This document shows positions 7,862 to 15,589 of a stretch of DNA of 64,000 bases, in pieces (within the stretch, counting starts at the first letter, position 1; every line of letters begins with the position of its first letter). The position numbers and the translations under genes were made by a program. Source of the stretch: Ruminococcus sp. Its GTDB lineage: Bacteria; Bacillota; Clostridia; Oscillospirales; Ruminococcaceae. Under the pieces are notes generated by a model. It made no database searches and had not been told where the DNA came from. It worked only from the letters and a program-made list of their open reading frames with translations. The DNA is taken from contig JAGCYM010000008.1 of assembly GCA_017960805.1 (NCBI GenBank), forward strand, positions 1 to 64,000. Reading direction: 5' to 3'.

Positions 7862-7881
7862 CAGCTCCCGTGAGGGAGCTG
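7862..7881 (+). terminator. Terminator hairpin of the gene at 6962
   Basis: CAGCTCCC (7862-7869) pairs with GGGAGCTG (7874-7881) around GTGA, followed by a short pyrimidine-rich tail. Confidence 0.65.
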
Positions 7882-7913
7882 ACTTCTTTAAATATCGTTA
7901 TACTGCCTTTTAG

Positions 7914-7968
7914 TCGTGTGCATTCTGTGTGAATTTCGTGTGCATTTCACCTGATTTTTATGCACACG
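7914..7968. repeat. TCGTGTGCATT repeats beside tRNA-Trp
   Basis: TCGTGTGCATT occurs at 7914-7924 and again at 7936-7946, exactly 22 bp apart, and its core is inverted at 7960-7968 (ATGCACACG). The cluster lies on the 3' side of the tRNA-Trp gene, at the edge of the accessory region, where attachment sites and excision-factor sites are often found. Small GCAGTT/AACTGC hairpins follow. No integrase gene is present in the window. Confidence 0.5.
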
Positions 7969-8012
7969 CAACTGCAAAAACGCAGTTCAAACTGCTTTCT
8001 GTAGGTAACAGA

Positions 8013-8052
8013 AAAGCCTGTATTTCGGTGTTTTTCTCGAAATACAGGCTTT
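8013..8052 (-). terminator. Rho-independent terminator of tRNA-Trp
   Basis: A perfect 15-bp stem: 8013-8027 pairs with 8038-8052 (arm CGAAATACAGGCTTT) around a 10-nt loop, ending in TTTTC in the leftward direction. It begins 8 bp past the tRNA 3' end. Confidence 0.85.
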
Positions 8053-8059
8053 ATCGTTC

Positions 8060-8135
8060 TGGCAGGGGCAGAAGGACTTGAACCCTCGGCACGCGGTTTT
8101 GGAGACCGCTGCTCTACCAACTGAGCTATACCCCT
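8060..8135 (-). tRNA. tRNA-Trp (anticodon CCA)
   Basis: 76 nt with encoded 3' CCA. The 7-bp acceptor stem pairs AGGGGTA with TGCCCCT, discriminator G. The D arm contains AGCTCAGTTGGTAGAGC, the anticodon arm GCGGT-CTCCAAA-ACCGC gives anticodon CCA, and the T arm contains GGGTTCAAGTCC. It has a consensus promoter upstream (8168-8196) and its own terminator. tRNA genes are common integration targets, and the accessory DNA lies on its 3' side. Confidence 0.97.
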
Positions 8136-8167
8136 ATAACTAGTATTTAATTGTTCACAACAATAAT

Positions 8168-8196
8168 ATTATATCAAAATGGTTTACTTCTGTCAA
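8168..8196 (-). promoter_or_regulatory. Sigma-A promoter of tRNA-Trp
   Basis: Leftward TTGACA (8196-8191), 17-bp spacer, TATAAT (8173-8168) with an extended TGA before the -10. It is the closest match to consensus in the window. Confidence 0.85.
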
Positions 8197-8243
8197 TAGC
8201 AAGAATTTATTTTTATCTTTTAACAATCACAATATGCTTAGAG

Positions 8244-8272
8244 TTGCTTTTTCCTGCGCAAAATGGTATAAT
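8244..8272 (+). promoter_or_regulatory. Promoter of the thioesterase gene
   Basis: TTGCTT (8244-8249), 17-bp spacer, TATAAT (8267-8272) with extended TGG. It lies 31 bp before the ATG at 8304. Confidence 0.75.
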
Positions 8273-8303
8273 ATATGCAATATATTCTCACGGAGATGAT
8301 GAA

Positions 8304-8723
8304 ATGCTCAGGCCATACGAACGTAATGTTTATTACTACGAAACAGATAAAATGGGAATAATGCACCACTCAAACTACATAAGGATATTTGAGGAAACAC
8401 GAATTCACTTTCTCAGTGAAGCAGGAATGCCATTCCCTGAAATAGAAGCAAAAGGTATACTCATGCCTGTTCTATCTGTTGAATGCAGTTACCTTCATCC
8501 ATTAAGGTTCGGAGACACCTTCTCTGTAGATCTCCGTATAACTGAGTTCAATGGTGTAAAACTCGGTGTCAGGTACATAGTAAAGAGCATTGCAACAGGC
8601 GAAATATGTGCTGAAGGAAAATCTTCTCACTGCTTTACTGATGAGGAACTCAAACCTCTTCGCACAAAAAGCAGATTCCCGGAAATATACAGCATATTTG
8701 CTGACCATATGAACGACGAATAA
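8304..8723 (+). CDS. Acyl-CoA thioesterase, hotdog fold (YbgC/4HBT type)
   Basis: 139 residues from the ATG at 8304, supported by GGAG at 8292-8295 and a promoter at 8244-8272; a longer frame starting at 8151 would run through that promoter. The 4-hydroxybenzoyl-CoA thioesterase motif is clear: YYETDKMGIMHHSNYIRIFEETR, with the Asp of the DxMGxxHHSNY signature, then HPLRFGDTF and EGKSSHCF. It probably hydrolyses an acyl-CoA or acyl-carrier thioester in the cytoplasm. Substrate is not predictable. It is followed by a separate promoter and so is monocistronic. Confidence 0.88.
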   Translation: MLRPYERNVYYYETDKMGIMHHSNYIRIFEETRIHFLSEAGMPFPEIEAKGILMPVLSVECSYLHPLRFGDTFSVDLRITEFNGVKLGVRYIVKSIATGEICAEGKSSHCFTDEELKPLRTKSRFPEIYSIFADHMNDE

Positions 8724-8758
8724 GGCTATCTTTCTCAGAAACAATATTCTGCGGAAAT

Positions 8759-8787
8759 TTGCATTTTCCAATGTCATATGATATAAT
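8759..8787 (+). promoter_or_regulatory. Promoter of the regulator-murL-murD operon
   Basis: TTGCAT (8759-8764), 17-bp spacer, TATAAT (8782-8787) with extended TGA, 38 bp before the ATG at 8826. Confidence 0.75.
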
Positions 8788-8825
8788 GTTAGTATCTATT
8801 AATCCATTTAGAAGGAGCTAAAACT

Positions 8826-9215
8826 ATGGCGATTACTGAAGCCGTCGAGAACTATCTCGAAACTATCCTTATTCTTTCAAAAGCTCAGCCAGACGTACAT
8901 GCTATTGACATATGTTCATACCTCGGATATTCACGCCCTACAGTATCGATCATCCTCAAGAAGATGAAAGAAGAGGGACTCGTTAACGTGGACGGAGACA
9001 ACCATATAACACTTACAGACGCAGGAAAGTCTATAGCAGAAAGAATATTTGACCGTCATAACACACTGTCAGAGCTCTTCATGCTACTTGGTGTAAAAAA
9101 GGATCAGGCTCTTGAGGATGCCTGCAAGGTTGAACATGATCTCTCCGATGAAACATATACTCTTCTCAAAGCTCACTATCTGAAGCTTACCGGAGGAAAT
9201 AATGGAAAAGTTTGA
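8826..9215 (+). CDS. DtxR/MntR-type metal-dependent regulator
   Basis: 129 residues. The N-terminal winged helix (VENYLETILILS, DICSYLGYSRPTVSIILKKMKEEGLV) and the dimerisation part (RHNTLSELFMLLGV, DACKVEHDLSDET) match the two-domain MntR/DtxR pattern; no SH3-like third domain is present. The His-Glu-Cys residues that normally bind Mn or Fe are partly visible (RHNTL, CKVEHDLS). It overlaps murL by 14 bp. Why a metal regulator should head a wall-precursor operon is unclear; it may only share a promoter. GAAGGAG precedes the start. Confidence 0.85.
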   Translation: MAITEAVENYLETILILSKAQPDVHAIDICSYLGYSRPTVSIILKKMKEEGLVNVDGDNHITLTDAGKSIAERIFDRHNTLSELFMLLGVKKDQALEDACKVEHDLSDETYTLLKAHYLKLTGGNNGKV

Positions 9216-10584
9216 CAGATTCAGAAAAGAAGCACCCGTTTTCGAATATAAATCATTCACCATTTCAGAAACTGAAGATACGATTGAAATTGATTATGTT
9301 TTCTCTATAGTTGGTGTAGCCGACTTTCATCCTGGTTGGAGCTTCCCTCGGCCTGAGGGATTCTCAGTAAAAAACGACTCAGCATTTGAGAGACTTGCGT
9401 TCTCGCTTGGAATGGCTGAAGCTATCAGCTACTGGAAAGCAGCCTGTTCTCCTACTATGCTGGTTGAATGCGGCAACCTGGATGAAGAACAGATCCAATG
9501 GTGGAAAAAGCTATACTTCCTCGGACTTGCTGAATTCTTCTACGTAAACGGCATTTCAACTGATATAGATTCATTTATCGACATTAAGTGCACCGGACAC
9601 ATAAACTGTACTTCTGAAACAAAACGTACACCATTAACAGGCTGCCTTGTTCCTATAGGCGGCGGCAAAGACTCAGCGCTTACACTTGAAACTCTTACAA
9701 ACGCAGGAATAAGCTGCAGCTGCTACTCGATAAATAAAAGGAACTCCATCACCGGAACAGTTCTTGCTGCAGGTCTTCCAGAAAACAGACTCATAACTGC
9801 TAAACGTCGTTTTGACCGTTCGCTGGTCGAACTCAATTCCAAAGGATATCTGAACGGGCACACTCCATTCTCTTCGGTTGTTGCATTCTCTGCTGAAATA
9901 ACAGCATTCATCAACAGACTGAAATACATCGTTCTCTCCAATGAAGACAGTGCGAATGAAAGTACTGTTGCTGGTCAGGATGTTAACCACCAGTACTCAA
10001 AAAGCTTTGAATTTGAAAAGGATTTTCACAGCTACGAAGAGAAATATCTCAGGACAGGAATATATTATTTCAGTTTCCTTCGTCCCCTGTCAGAATTCCA
10101 GATTGCAAAGATGTTCGTAAGTCACGAAAAGTATCTTCCTGTATTCAGAAGCTGTAATCTTGGAAGCAAGGTGTCACCGGATATCTGGTGCTGCGAATGC
10201 CCGAAATGCCTGTTCGTTTGCCTTATACTTTCCCCCTTTCTTTCTCCTTCAAAGCTGAGGAGTGTATTTGGCAAGTACCTATTAGATGAGGAAAACATGC
10301 TTAATTACTTTATTGAGCTTATCGGACAGTCTGAACATAAGCCGTTTGAATGCGTGGGCAGTATCGATGAGGTAAACCTTGCGGTAACGCTTGCGATAAG
10401 AAAATATGAAGCAAATGCTATGCCTCTCCCGCTGCTTTTCAGGGAGTATAAGGAAAGAGAGCTTTATCATCCCGAAAGCATAGATGCTATCAACGCATCA
10501 TACTGCATCAGATACAGCAAAGAGAATCTACTGCCTGAAGAATTTGAAACAATACTGAAAAAAGAAATGGAGCGACTCCTTTGA
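9202..10584 (+). CDS. murL: UDP-MurNAc-L-Ala-L-Glu epimerase
   Basis: 460 residues. A PP-loop ATP site (LVPIGGGKDSALTLE, about 151-165) and a late CCECPKCLFVCLILSPFLS block (about 331-349) are characteristic of MurL, which converts the L-Glu of UDP-MurNAc-L-Ala-L-Glu to D-Glu using ATP. The family was defined in Xanthomonas, where MurL works with the ligase MurD2. The same pairing is seen here: the next gene is a MurD-like ligase starting inside the murL stop codon (TTGA). GGAGG lies before the ATG at 9202. Cytoplasmic. The function is inferred from family and neighbour. Confidence 0.82.
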   Translation: MEKFDRFRKEAPVFEYKSFTISETEDTIEIDYVFSIVGVADFHPGWSFPRPEGFSVKNDSAFERLAFSLGMAEAISYWKAACSPTMLVECGNLDEEQIQWWKKLYFLGLAEFFYVNGISTDIDSFIDIKCTGHINCTSETKRTPLTGCLVPIGGGKDSALTLETLTNAGISCSCYSINKRNSITGTVLAAGLPENRLITAKRRFDRSLVELNSKGYLNGHTPFSSVVAFSAEITAFINRLKYIVLSNEDSANESTVAGQDVNHQYSKSFEFEKDFHSYEEKYLRTGIYYFSFLRPLSEFQIAKMFVSHEKYLPVFRSCNLGSKVSPDIWCCECPKCLFVCLILSPFLSPSKLRSVFGKYLLDEENMLNYFIELIGQSEHKPFECVGSIDEVNLAVTLAIRKYEANAMPLPLLFREYKERELYHPESIDAINASYCIRYSKENLLPEEFETILKKEMERLL

Positions 10585-11918
10585 ATAACTTTGCGGAACA
10601 TATAAAGGAAATAACAGAAGGCAAAAGCATATGTATTCTTGGCTTTGGAAGAGAAGGCAAGTCTACTTTTGCAATACTGAACAAATACTGCTCGCCTTCA
10701 TGCATTGCAATAGCAGATCTTAATAACATTGACCGTGAAGCAGCTGGCATAAGCGATGAGACCGAACTTATCTGCGGTGATGCCTATCAGGAATGTCTGA
10801 ACCGATTTGATATCATTTTCAAGAGTCCCGGTATCGTTCTTGAGACAGACCCTTCTGATCTCAGATGCACAGTGACTTCAGAGACACAGGTTTTCTTTGA
10901 AGTATTCCGTGAGCAGATAATCGGAATTACAGGTACAAAGGGCAAGAGCACCGTTACCTCAATGATCTACCACATCCTCAAGGAATCAGGAAAGGACGCA
11001 TACATCGCAGGTAATATAGGTATTCCTGTATTCGACATAGCTGAAAAAATAAACGATGACAGCATCATCGTTTGCGAGCTCTCATGCCATCAGCTTGAAT
11101 ATATGACTGTTTCCCCAGCAACTGCCATATTCCTAAACCTCTACGAAGAGCACCTCGACCACTATGGCACGATGGAGAAATACTACGATGCAAAGAAGAA
11201 TATCTATCTTCACCAGAAGAAGCATGACACTCTGCTCATCAATTCTGAGATAGCACCTGAGACAAGTCCGGCATATGTATACACTATCTCCAGTACTGAT
11301 CCTAATGCAGACATTTTCGTCTCAGACGGAAAGATAACCCGTCCTGGTGAAGAATATGAGATACCAACAGGTAATATCAAACTTCTCGGAATACACAATC
11401 ATTACAACATAGCGGTCGCACACTTCATCACAACATTCTACGTTGATGAAAAGCAGTTCACATCTGCGCTCTGCACGTTTGATCCGCTTGCTCACAGACT
11501 TGAATACTTCGGAACATTCAAAGGAATACGCTGGTATGATGACTCGATCTCAACAGCCTGCGCAACAGCAATAGAAGCAATCAAGAGCGTACCAGAAGCA
11601 GCTACTGTTCTCATCGGAGGCATGGACCGTGGTATCGATTATACGCCGCTGGTCGCGTTCCTTGCACAGCGTGATATAAATGTTATCTGCATGGAAACAT
11701 CAGGAAAGAGGGTTTTTGATATGCTTCTTTCTGCAAATCTTGAGAATGAAACACGCATACATTATGTAGCTCATCTTCCTGAGGCTGTAAAGCTTGCTGC
11801 AGAGATAACTCCGGAAGGCAAAAGCTGTGTGCTTTCTCCAGCTGCTGCAAGTTACGGCATCTTCAAGAATTTTGAAGAACGCGGTGACGTATTCAAATCG
11901 CTGGTCAAGGAATTATAA
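10581..11918 (+). CDS. murD: MurD-type UDP-MurNAc-L-Ala glutamate ligase (probably MurD2)
   Basis: 445 residues starting with TTG at 10581, 8 bases after GGAG and overlapping the murL stop. Mur ligase motifs are present: ILGFGREGKST at the N-terminus, the ATP loop GITGTKGKSTVTSM, ELSCHQLE, NLYEEHLDHYG, LGIHNHYNIAVA and DDSISTACATAIEA. Because it is fused in an operon with MurL, it may add L-Glu (MurD2 activity) rather than D-Glu, making the product that MurL epimerises. A classical D-Glu-adding MurD cannot be excluded from sequence alone. Cytoplasmic peptidoglycan precursor pathway. A terminator follows at 11931. Confidence 0.85.
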   Translation: MNNFAEHIKEITEGKSICILGFGREGKSTFAILNKYCSPSCIAIADLNNIDREAAGISDETELICGDAYQECLNRFDIIFKSPGIVLETDPSDLRCTVTSETQVFFEVFREQIIGITGTKGKSTVTSMIYHILKESGKDAYIAGNIGIPVFDIAEKINDDSIIVCELSCHQLEYMTVSPATAIFLNLYEEHLDHYGTMEKYYDAKKNIYLHQKKHDTLLINSEIAPETSPAYVYTISSTDPNADIFVSDGKITRPGEEYEIPTGNIKLLGIHNHYNIAVAHFITTFYVDEKQFTSALCTFDPLAHRLEYFGTFKGIRWYDDSISTACATAIEAIKSVPEAATVLIGGMDRGIDYTPLVAFLAQRDINVICMETSGKRVFDMLLSANLENETRIHYVAHLPEAVKLAAEITPEGKSCVLSPAAASYGIFKNFEERGDVFKSLVKEL

Positions 11919-11930
11919 CATAACAAAACA

Positions 11931-11965
11931 GGCGGGTCACAAAGAAGTGATCCGCCATATTTTTA
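11931..11965. terminator. Bidirectional terminator between murD and the exporter gene
   Basis: GGCGGGTCAC (11931-11940) pairs with GTGATCCGCC (11947-11956), with one G-T pair, around AAAGAA. T-rich tails occur on both sides, suiting the convergent genes. Confidence 0.8.
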
Positions 11966-11994
11966 TGTTCAGTTTGGTAATCTTAGGCCACCAA

Positions 11995-13203
11995 TCATTT
12001 GAAAAGAATGATTATCAGCTGCTCAACCAGCACTACTGAGATGAGAGCAACAGGATAAGTTGCGGCATAAGCTGAAGCAACATCTTCAGTACCTGCGGTA
12101 CTGATAAGTGTTCCAAGAGCAGGTGTTGAAGTCATACCTCCAGTAATGGAACCGAGGTTATTGAGCAGGTTGAGCTTCAGTACAAACTTCGCAAACAGGA
12201 AACCGATTATCATCGGAACGATTGTCATGATCATTCCGTAGAGGAAGTATACCGGCTTGAAATACTCTACGAAACTTGATCCGCCTGAAATACCGGAACC
12301 AATAAGGAAGAGCATTAGTCCGAGTTCACGAAGAACCTTAAGTGTAGTATCCTTAGGCATGATACTAACACTACCCACACGTCCGAAATGGCCAAACAGC
12401 AGGCATACCAGCAGACAACCGCCTGTCATTGAGAGTGAGAAATTCTTGAACTTGAGCGATCCGATTATTATTCCCAAAACCGCAGCAAGTGCAAAAGGCA
12501 TAAGTCCGAAACTATCCATCTCAATGAGTTTTTTAGTGGACTTCATCTGCTTGGACTTCTTCTCCTTTGCTGTGAGAAGTTCACGCTCCTTAGCCATATC
12601 AGCACCAAGTATTTTCGGAATGAGCTGAACAAACAGAACAACACCAATAACACCGAAGATATATGCTATACCAGAACCTACAGAAACGAGCTTATCAAGT
12701 TCAGGACCAGCTGCTTCCTTAGCGGCCGAGAGTCCCGGAGTACTTGTAAGAGCACCCGAAAGGATACCTGACATGAGCACAGTAAATTCTTCAGTTCCGA
12801 GATCAGTAAACTGTCTGCCGACCATAATGCATCCGGCACATACAAGTCCGGCGCTGAGTATAATGATGACTGCCAGTGCAACGAATGACTTGAAATTCTT
12901 CTTGAAGTTGCTGAAGAAATTCGGTCCGGCAATAAATCCGACAGCTGACACGAACAATATCAGTCCGAGGTTGTCGACGATCTTCAATGAGCTCTTTACA
13001 AATTCTGCATTCATTTCGTCTGAAAGCTTATCATAGAACAAGCCTCCATAAACGAGAGCTATAAGGAAGACGCCAGCAGTACCAAGTGAAACGCCCTTGA
13101 TTGTGACTCTGCCAAGGAGGTATCCTACTGCCGCTATAGCCATTACCGAAATGAGCAGGAAGGCTACAGACTTAATGGTCAGTATACCGTCAAATAATTC
13201 CAT
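11995..13203 (-). CDS. AspT/YidE-family transporter, candidate succinate exporter
   Basis: 402 residues, highly hydrophobic, with about ten membrane segments in two halves that each carry a GALTSTPGLSAA or GGMTSTPALGTL motif, the hallmark of the aspartate-alanine exchanger (AspT/YidE) duplication. The cytosolic linker around residues 205-225 is Lys-rich and short, so the TrkA-C domains often found in this family are absent. SucE1 of Corynebacterium glutamicum, a succinate exporter, belongs to this family. Here the gene is last in an operon with fumarase and fumarate reductase, so succinate or fumarate export is the natural proposal. The ribosome binding site is weak. Confidence 0.8.
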   Translation of the reverse strand: MELFDGILTIKSVAFLLISVMAIAAVGYLLGRVTIKGVSLGTAGVFLIALVYGGLFYDKLSDEMNAEFVKSSLKIVDNLGLILFVSAVGFIAGPNFFSNFKKNFKSFVALAVIIILSAGLVCAGCIMVGRQFTDLGTEEFTVLMSGILSGALTSTPGLSAAKEAAGPELDKLVSVGSGIAYIFGVIGVVLFVQLIPKILGADMAKERELLTAKEKKSKQMKSTKKLIEMDSFGLMPFALAAVLGIIIGSLKFKNFSLSMTGGCLLVCLLFGHFGRVGSVSIMPKDTTLKVLRELGLMLFLIGSGISGGSSFVEYFKPVYFLYGMIMTIVPMIIGFLFAKFVLKLNLLNNLGSITGGMTSTPALGTLISTAGTEDVASAYAATYPVALISVVLVEQLIIILFK

Positions 13204-13240
13204 TTCAATTTACACTTTCTTTCATATATATTCGTGGCAA

Positions 13241-13261
13241 CGGGACACCAATGGTGTCCCG
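13241..13261 (-). promoter_or_regulatory. Intercistronic stem-loop between frdA and the exporter
   Basis: CGGGACACC (13241-13249) and GGTGTCCCG (13253-13261) form a perfect 9-bp stem with a 3-nt loop. No T-run follows leftward. It may act as an RNA-processing or partial termination point within the operon. Confidence 0.5.
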
Positions 13262-13271
13262 CTTTGCATAT

Positions 13272-14876
13272 TTACTTTGTCTTTCTTGCGTAGTGAGGCA
13301 GCAGCATCGGTGAAGCAGCACCGCTTGCTGCACCTGCAGCCTCAAGCTCCTTATTGAACTTCTCAATATGATCAAGAGTAAGATTTGATGGAGAAGCTGT
13401 GTTCTTTGCCTTTGCGGCAGCACACATACCTGCATTTCTGCCAAATACGATTACATCAAGGAGTGAGTTGCCCATGAGACGGTTTCTGCCATGAATACCT
13501 CCTGCTACCTCACCGGCAGCGTAAAGGTTCTCAACATCCGTAGAGCAGTCATCTGAAATGTTAAGACCGCCGTTCTGATAGTGAAGTGTAGGATATACGA
13601 GAATAGGTTCCTTGCGGATATCTATGCCGTATTTACCGAACATACGCATCATTGCAGGAATACGCTTCTCAATTGTTCCCTCGCCGTTCTTGTACTCGAT
13701 CATTGGAGTATCAAGCCATACAGCCTTTCCGAGGTTAGTCTCAACACCCTTGTCGCGCTCTGTGCACTCACGGATAATGGAAGCAGCAGTTACGTCACGT
13801 GTCTCAAGAGGATGCATGAATACATCACCATCAATATTTACAAGCTTTGCTCCGAGTGAACGTACCTTTTCAGTTACAAGCGCACCGAATATCTGCTCAG
13901 GATAACCTGTTCCGGTTGGATGATACTGAAGAGTATCTGCGTAAAGAAGGCTTGCGCCGACTCTGTATCCGAGAATGAGTCCGTCAGCTGTTGCGCCGTA
14001 GTGATTGGATGTCGGGAAGCCCTGATAGTGAAGACGTCCTGCACCGCCTGTAGCGATGATAACTGTCTTTGCGCGAGCTACGAGAAGCTCCTTTGTCTCC
14101 ATATTCATCAGGACAGCACCGGCTGCCTTGCCGTTTTCATCAAGAATGATCTCTACTGCAGCAGTGAAATCTATTACAGGAATACCTCTGTTGATAACTT
14201 CGTCGCGGAGTGTACGCATTATCTCAGCTCCGGAGTAGTCCTTAGCAGCGTGCATACGCTTTCGTGAAGTACCACCGCCGTGAGTTGTTACCATAGTGCC
14301 GTCTGGTTCCTTGTCAAACTCAACACCTAGCTTGTTGAGCCACTGTATAGCCTCAGGAGCCTTTGTAACAAGCTTTGAAACGAGCTCTGGCTTAGCAGCA
14401 AAATGACCACCGCCAAAAGCATCAAGGAAGTGGATAGCCGGAGAATCATTTGGCTTGTCAGCAGCCTGGATGCCGCCCTCAGCCATCATAGTGTTAGCGT
14501 CACCGATACGAAGCTTTGTAACTATCATAGCCTTGACACCAGCTTCATCAGCTTCAATAGCTGCGGAAGCACCTGCGCCGCCGCCGCCGATGATAAGAAC
14601 ATCAGTATCATAATCAGGAGCAGTAAGATCAACATCAGAAGCGTTGATACGGCTCTTTCCCTGTAAGAGTTCAGCAAGCTGTGTAGGCACCTTGTCACCC
14701 TTGTTGACACCTGCAGAAAGAACTGTGAATTCGTCCTGCTTATAATCAGGGTGGAAGTGAGCAAGAAGCTCATCCTTCTCCTCTGCTGTCATACGTCTTG
14801 GTTCGAGATCAGCATTTGCAGCTCTTTTTTCAGCTACTATCTTGGCAAGCTCATTGAGCTTTTCAACCTTATACAT
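13272..14876 (-). CDS. frdA: Fumarate reductase flavoprotein subunit (soluble, TfrA-like)
   Basis: 534 residues. About 85 N-terminal residues precede the FAD-binding fold (DVLIIGGGGAGASAAIEA). Catalytic-type motifs of the succinate dehydrogenase/fumarate reductase family follow: THGGGTSRKR, ATGGAGRL, LQYHPTGTG, ETRDVTAASIIRE and the GGIHGRNRLMGNSLLD block. No twin-arginine signal is seen, so it should be cytoplasmic. It sits 14 bp after its iron-sulfur partner and no membrane-anchor gene is present, as in thiol:fumarate reductase of methanogens. Fumarate to succinate is favoured over the reverse by the operon content. L-aspartate oxidase is less likely because no nadA or nadC is nearby. Confidence 0.85.
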   Translation of the reverse strand: MYKVEKLNELAKIVAEKRAANADLEPRRMTAEEKDELLAHFHPDYKQDEFTVLSAGVNKGDKVPTQLAELLQGKSRINASDVDLTAPDYDTDVLIIGGGGAGASAAIEADEAGVKAMIVTKLRIGDANTMMAEGGIQAADKPNDSPAIHFLDAFGGGHFAAKPELVSKLVTKAPEAIQWLNKLGVEFDKEPDGTMVTTHGGGTSRKRMHAAKDYSGAEIMRTLRDEVINRGIPVIDFTAAVEIILDENGKAAGAVLMNMETKELLVARAKTVIIATGGAGRLHYQGFPTSNHYGATADGLILGYRVGASLLYADTLQYHPTGTGYPEQIFGALVTEKVRSLGAKLVNIDGDVFMHPLETRDVTAASIIRECTERDKGVETNLGKAVWLDTPMIEYKNGEGTIEKRIPAMMRMFGKYGIDIRKEPILVYPTLHYQNGGLNISDDCSTDVENLYAAGEVAGGIHGRNRLMGNSLLDVIVFGRNAGMCAAAKAKNTASPSNLTLDHIEKFNKELEAAGAASGAASPMLLPHYARKTK

Positions 14877-14890
14877 CTCTTGCTCCCTCC

Positions 14891-15574
14891 TTACTTCTCG
14901 ATATCACGGTGATTGTACATTTCCTTGAGCTCATCAACATTTGTAACAGCCTTGGACATGAGCTCAGCCATCTTGTCGTTGAAGATGCCCTCGTTGACCT
15001 CGTTAACACGGTCACTGAGGTGCTGACATTCGGGAGCAATGTACTTGCCATTAAGACGTCTTGCGAGCATAGCGACCTGTGGATGCGAGATACCTGCAGG
15101 GCAGCGTGAAGAACAAACTCCGCACATAACACAGTCAAAGCTCTCCTCAGCGCACTTCTCATACTCACCGCGCTGAGCGTATGCTATATACTGCATAACA
15201 TTAAGTTCCTGAGTGCATGCCTTTGTACATGCATTGCAGCCGATACAGCTGTAGATCTCTGAATAAAGCTGCATCATTATCTGCTGATCAGGCTTTATCT
15301 CCTCAATGCTGTATACTCTTTTTTCCAGTGGGAAGAAAGGAAGAGTAGCAACGTACATTCCCTCCTGTACCTCTGTCTGACAAGCGAGACAACCGTGAAG
15401 CTCAACCTCGCCCTTTATTCTGTATATGGTTGCACAGGCACCGCAGAAGCCGTTACGGCAACCGCAGCCTCTTACGAGTTCATAGCCAGCGTATTCCATT
15501 GCGGTCATTATTGTAAGACCTGCAGGCACTTCATACTTTTTGCCAAACAGGTAAACATTAAGCATATTTTCCAT
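14891..15574 (-). CDS. frdB: Fumarate reductase iron-sulfur subunit
   Basis: 227 residues. A ferredoxin-like [2Fe-2S] site comprises CGCRNGFCGAC and a later Cys (HGCLAC) in residues 35-65. Two ferredoxin motifs follow: CIGCNACTKAC (about 112-122) and CVMCGVCSSRCPAG (about 149-162), consistent with [4Fe-4S] clusters. The order is that of FrdB/SdhB and of the N-terminal part of methanogen TfrB, but the HdrB-like half of TfrB is missing. HdrB is encoded separately six genes upstream. It should carry electrons to the flavoprotein. It follows the FAD/NAD protein by 15 bp. Confidence 0.85.
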   Translation of the reverse strand: MENMLNVYLFGKKYEVPAGLTIMTAMEYAGYELVRGCGCRNGFCGACATIYRIKGEVELHGCLACQTEVQEGMYVATLPFFPLEKRVYSIEEIKPDQQIMMQLYSEIYSCIGCNACTKACTQELNVMQYIAYAQRGEYEKCAEESFDCVMCGVCSSRCPAGISHPQVAMLARRLNGKYIAPECQHLSDRVNEVNEGIFNDKMAELMSKAVTNVDELKEMYNHRDIEK

Positions 15575-15589
15575 GTGTAGCTCTCCTTA

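Noticed and set aside
7901..8010. Remnant of an integrase gene 3' end beside tRNA-Trp
   Set aside because: A short open stretch reads toward the island on the minus strand, but it is about 35 codons, basic and without an integrase motif; chance cannot be excluded.
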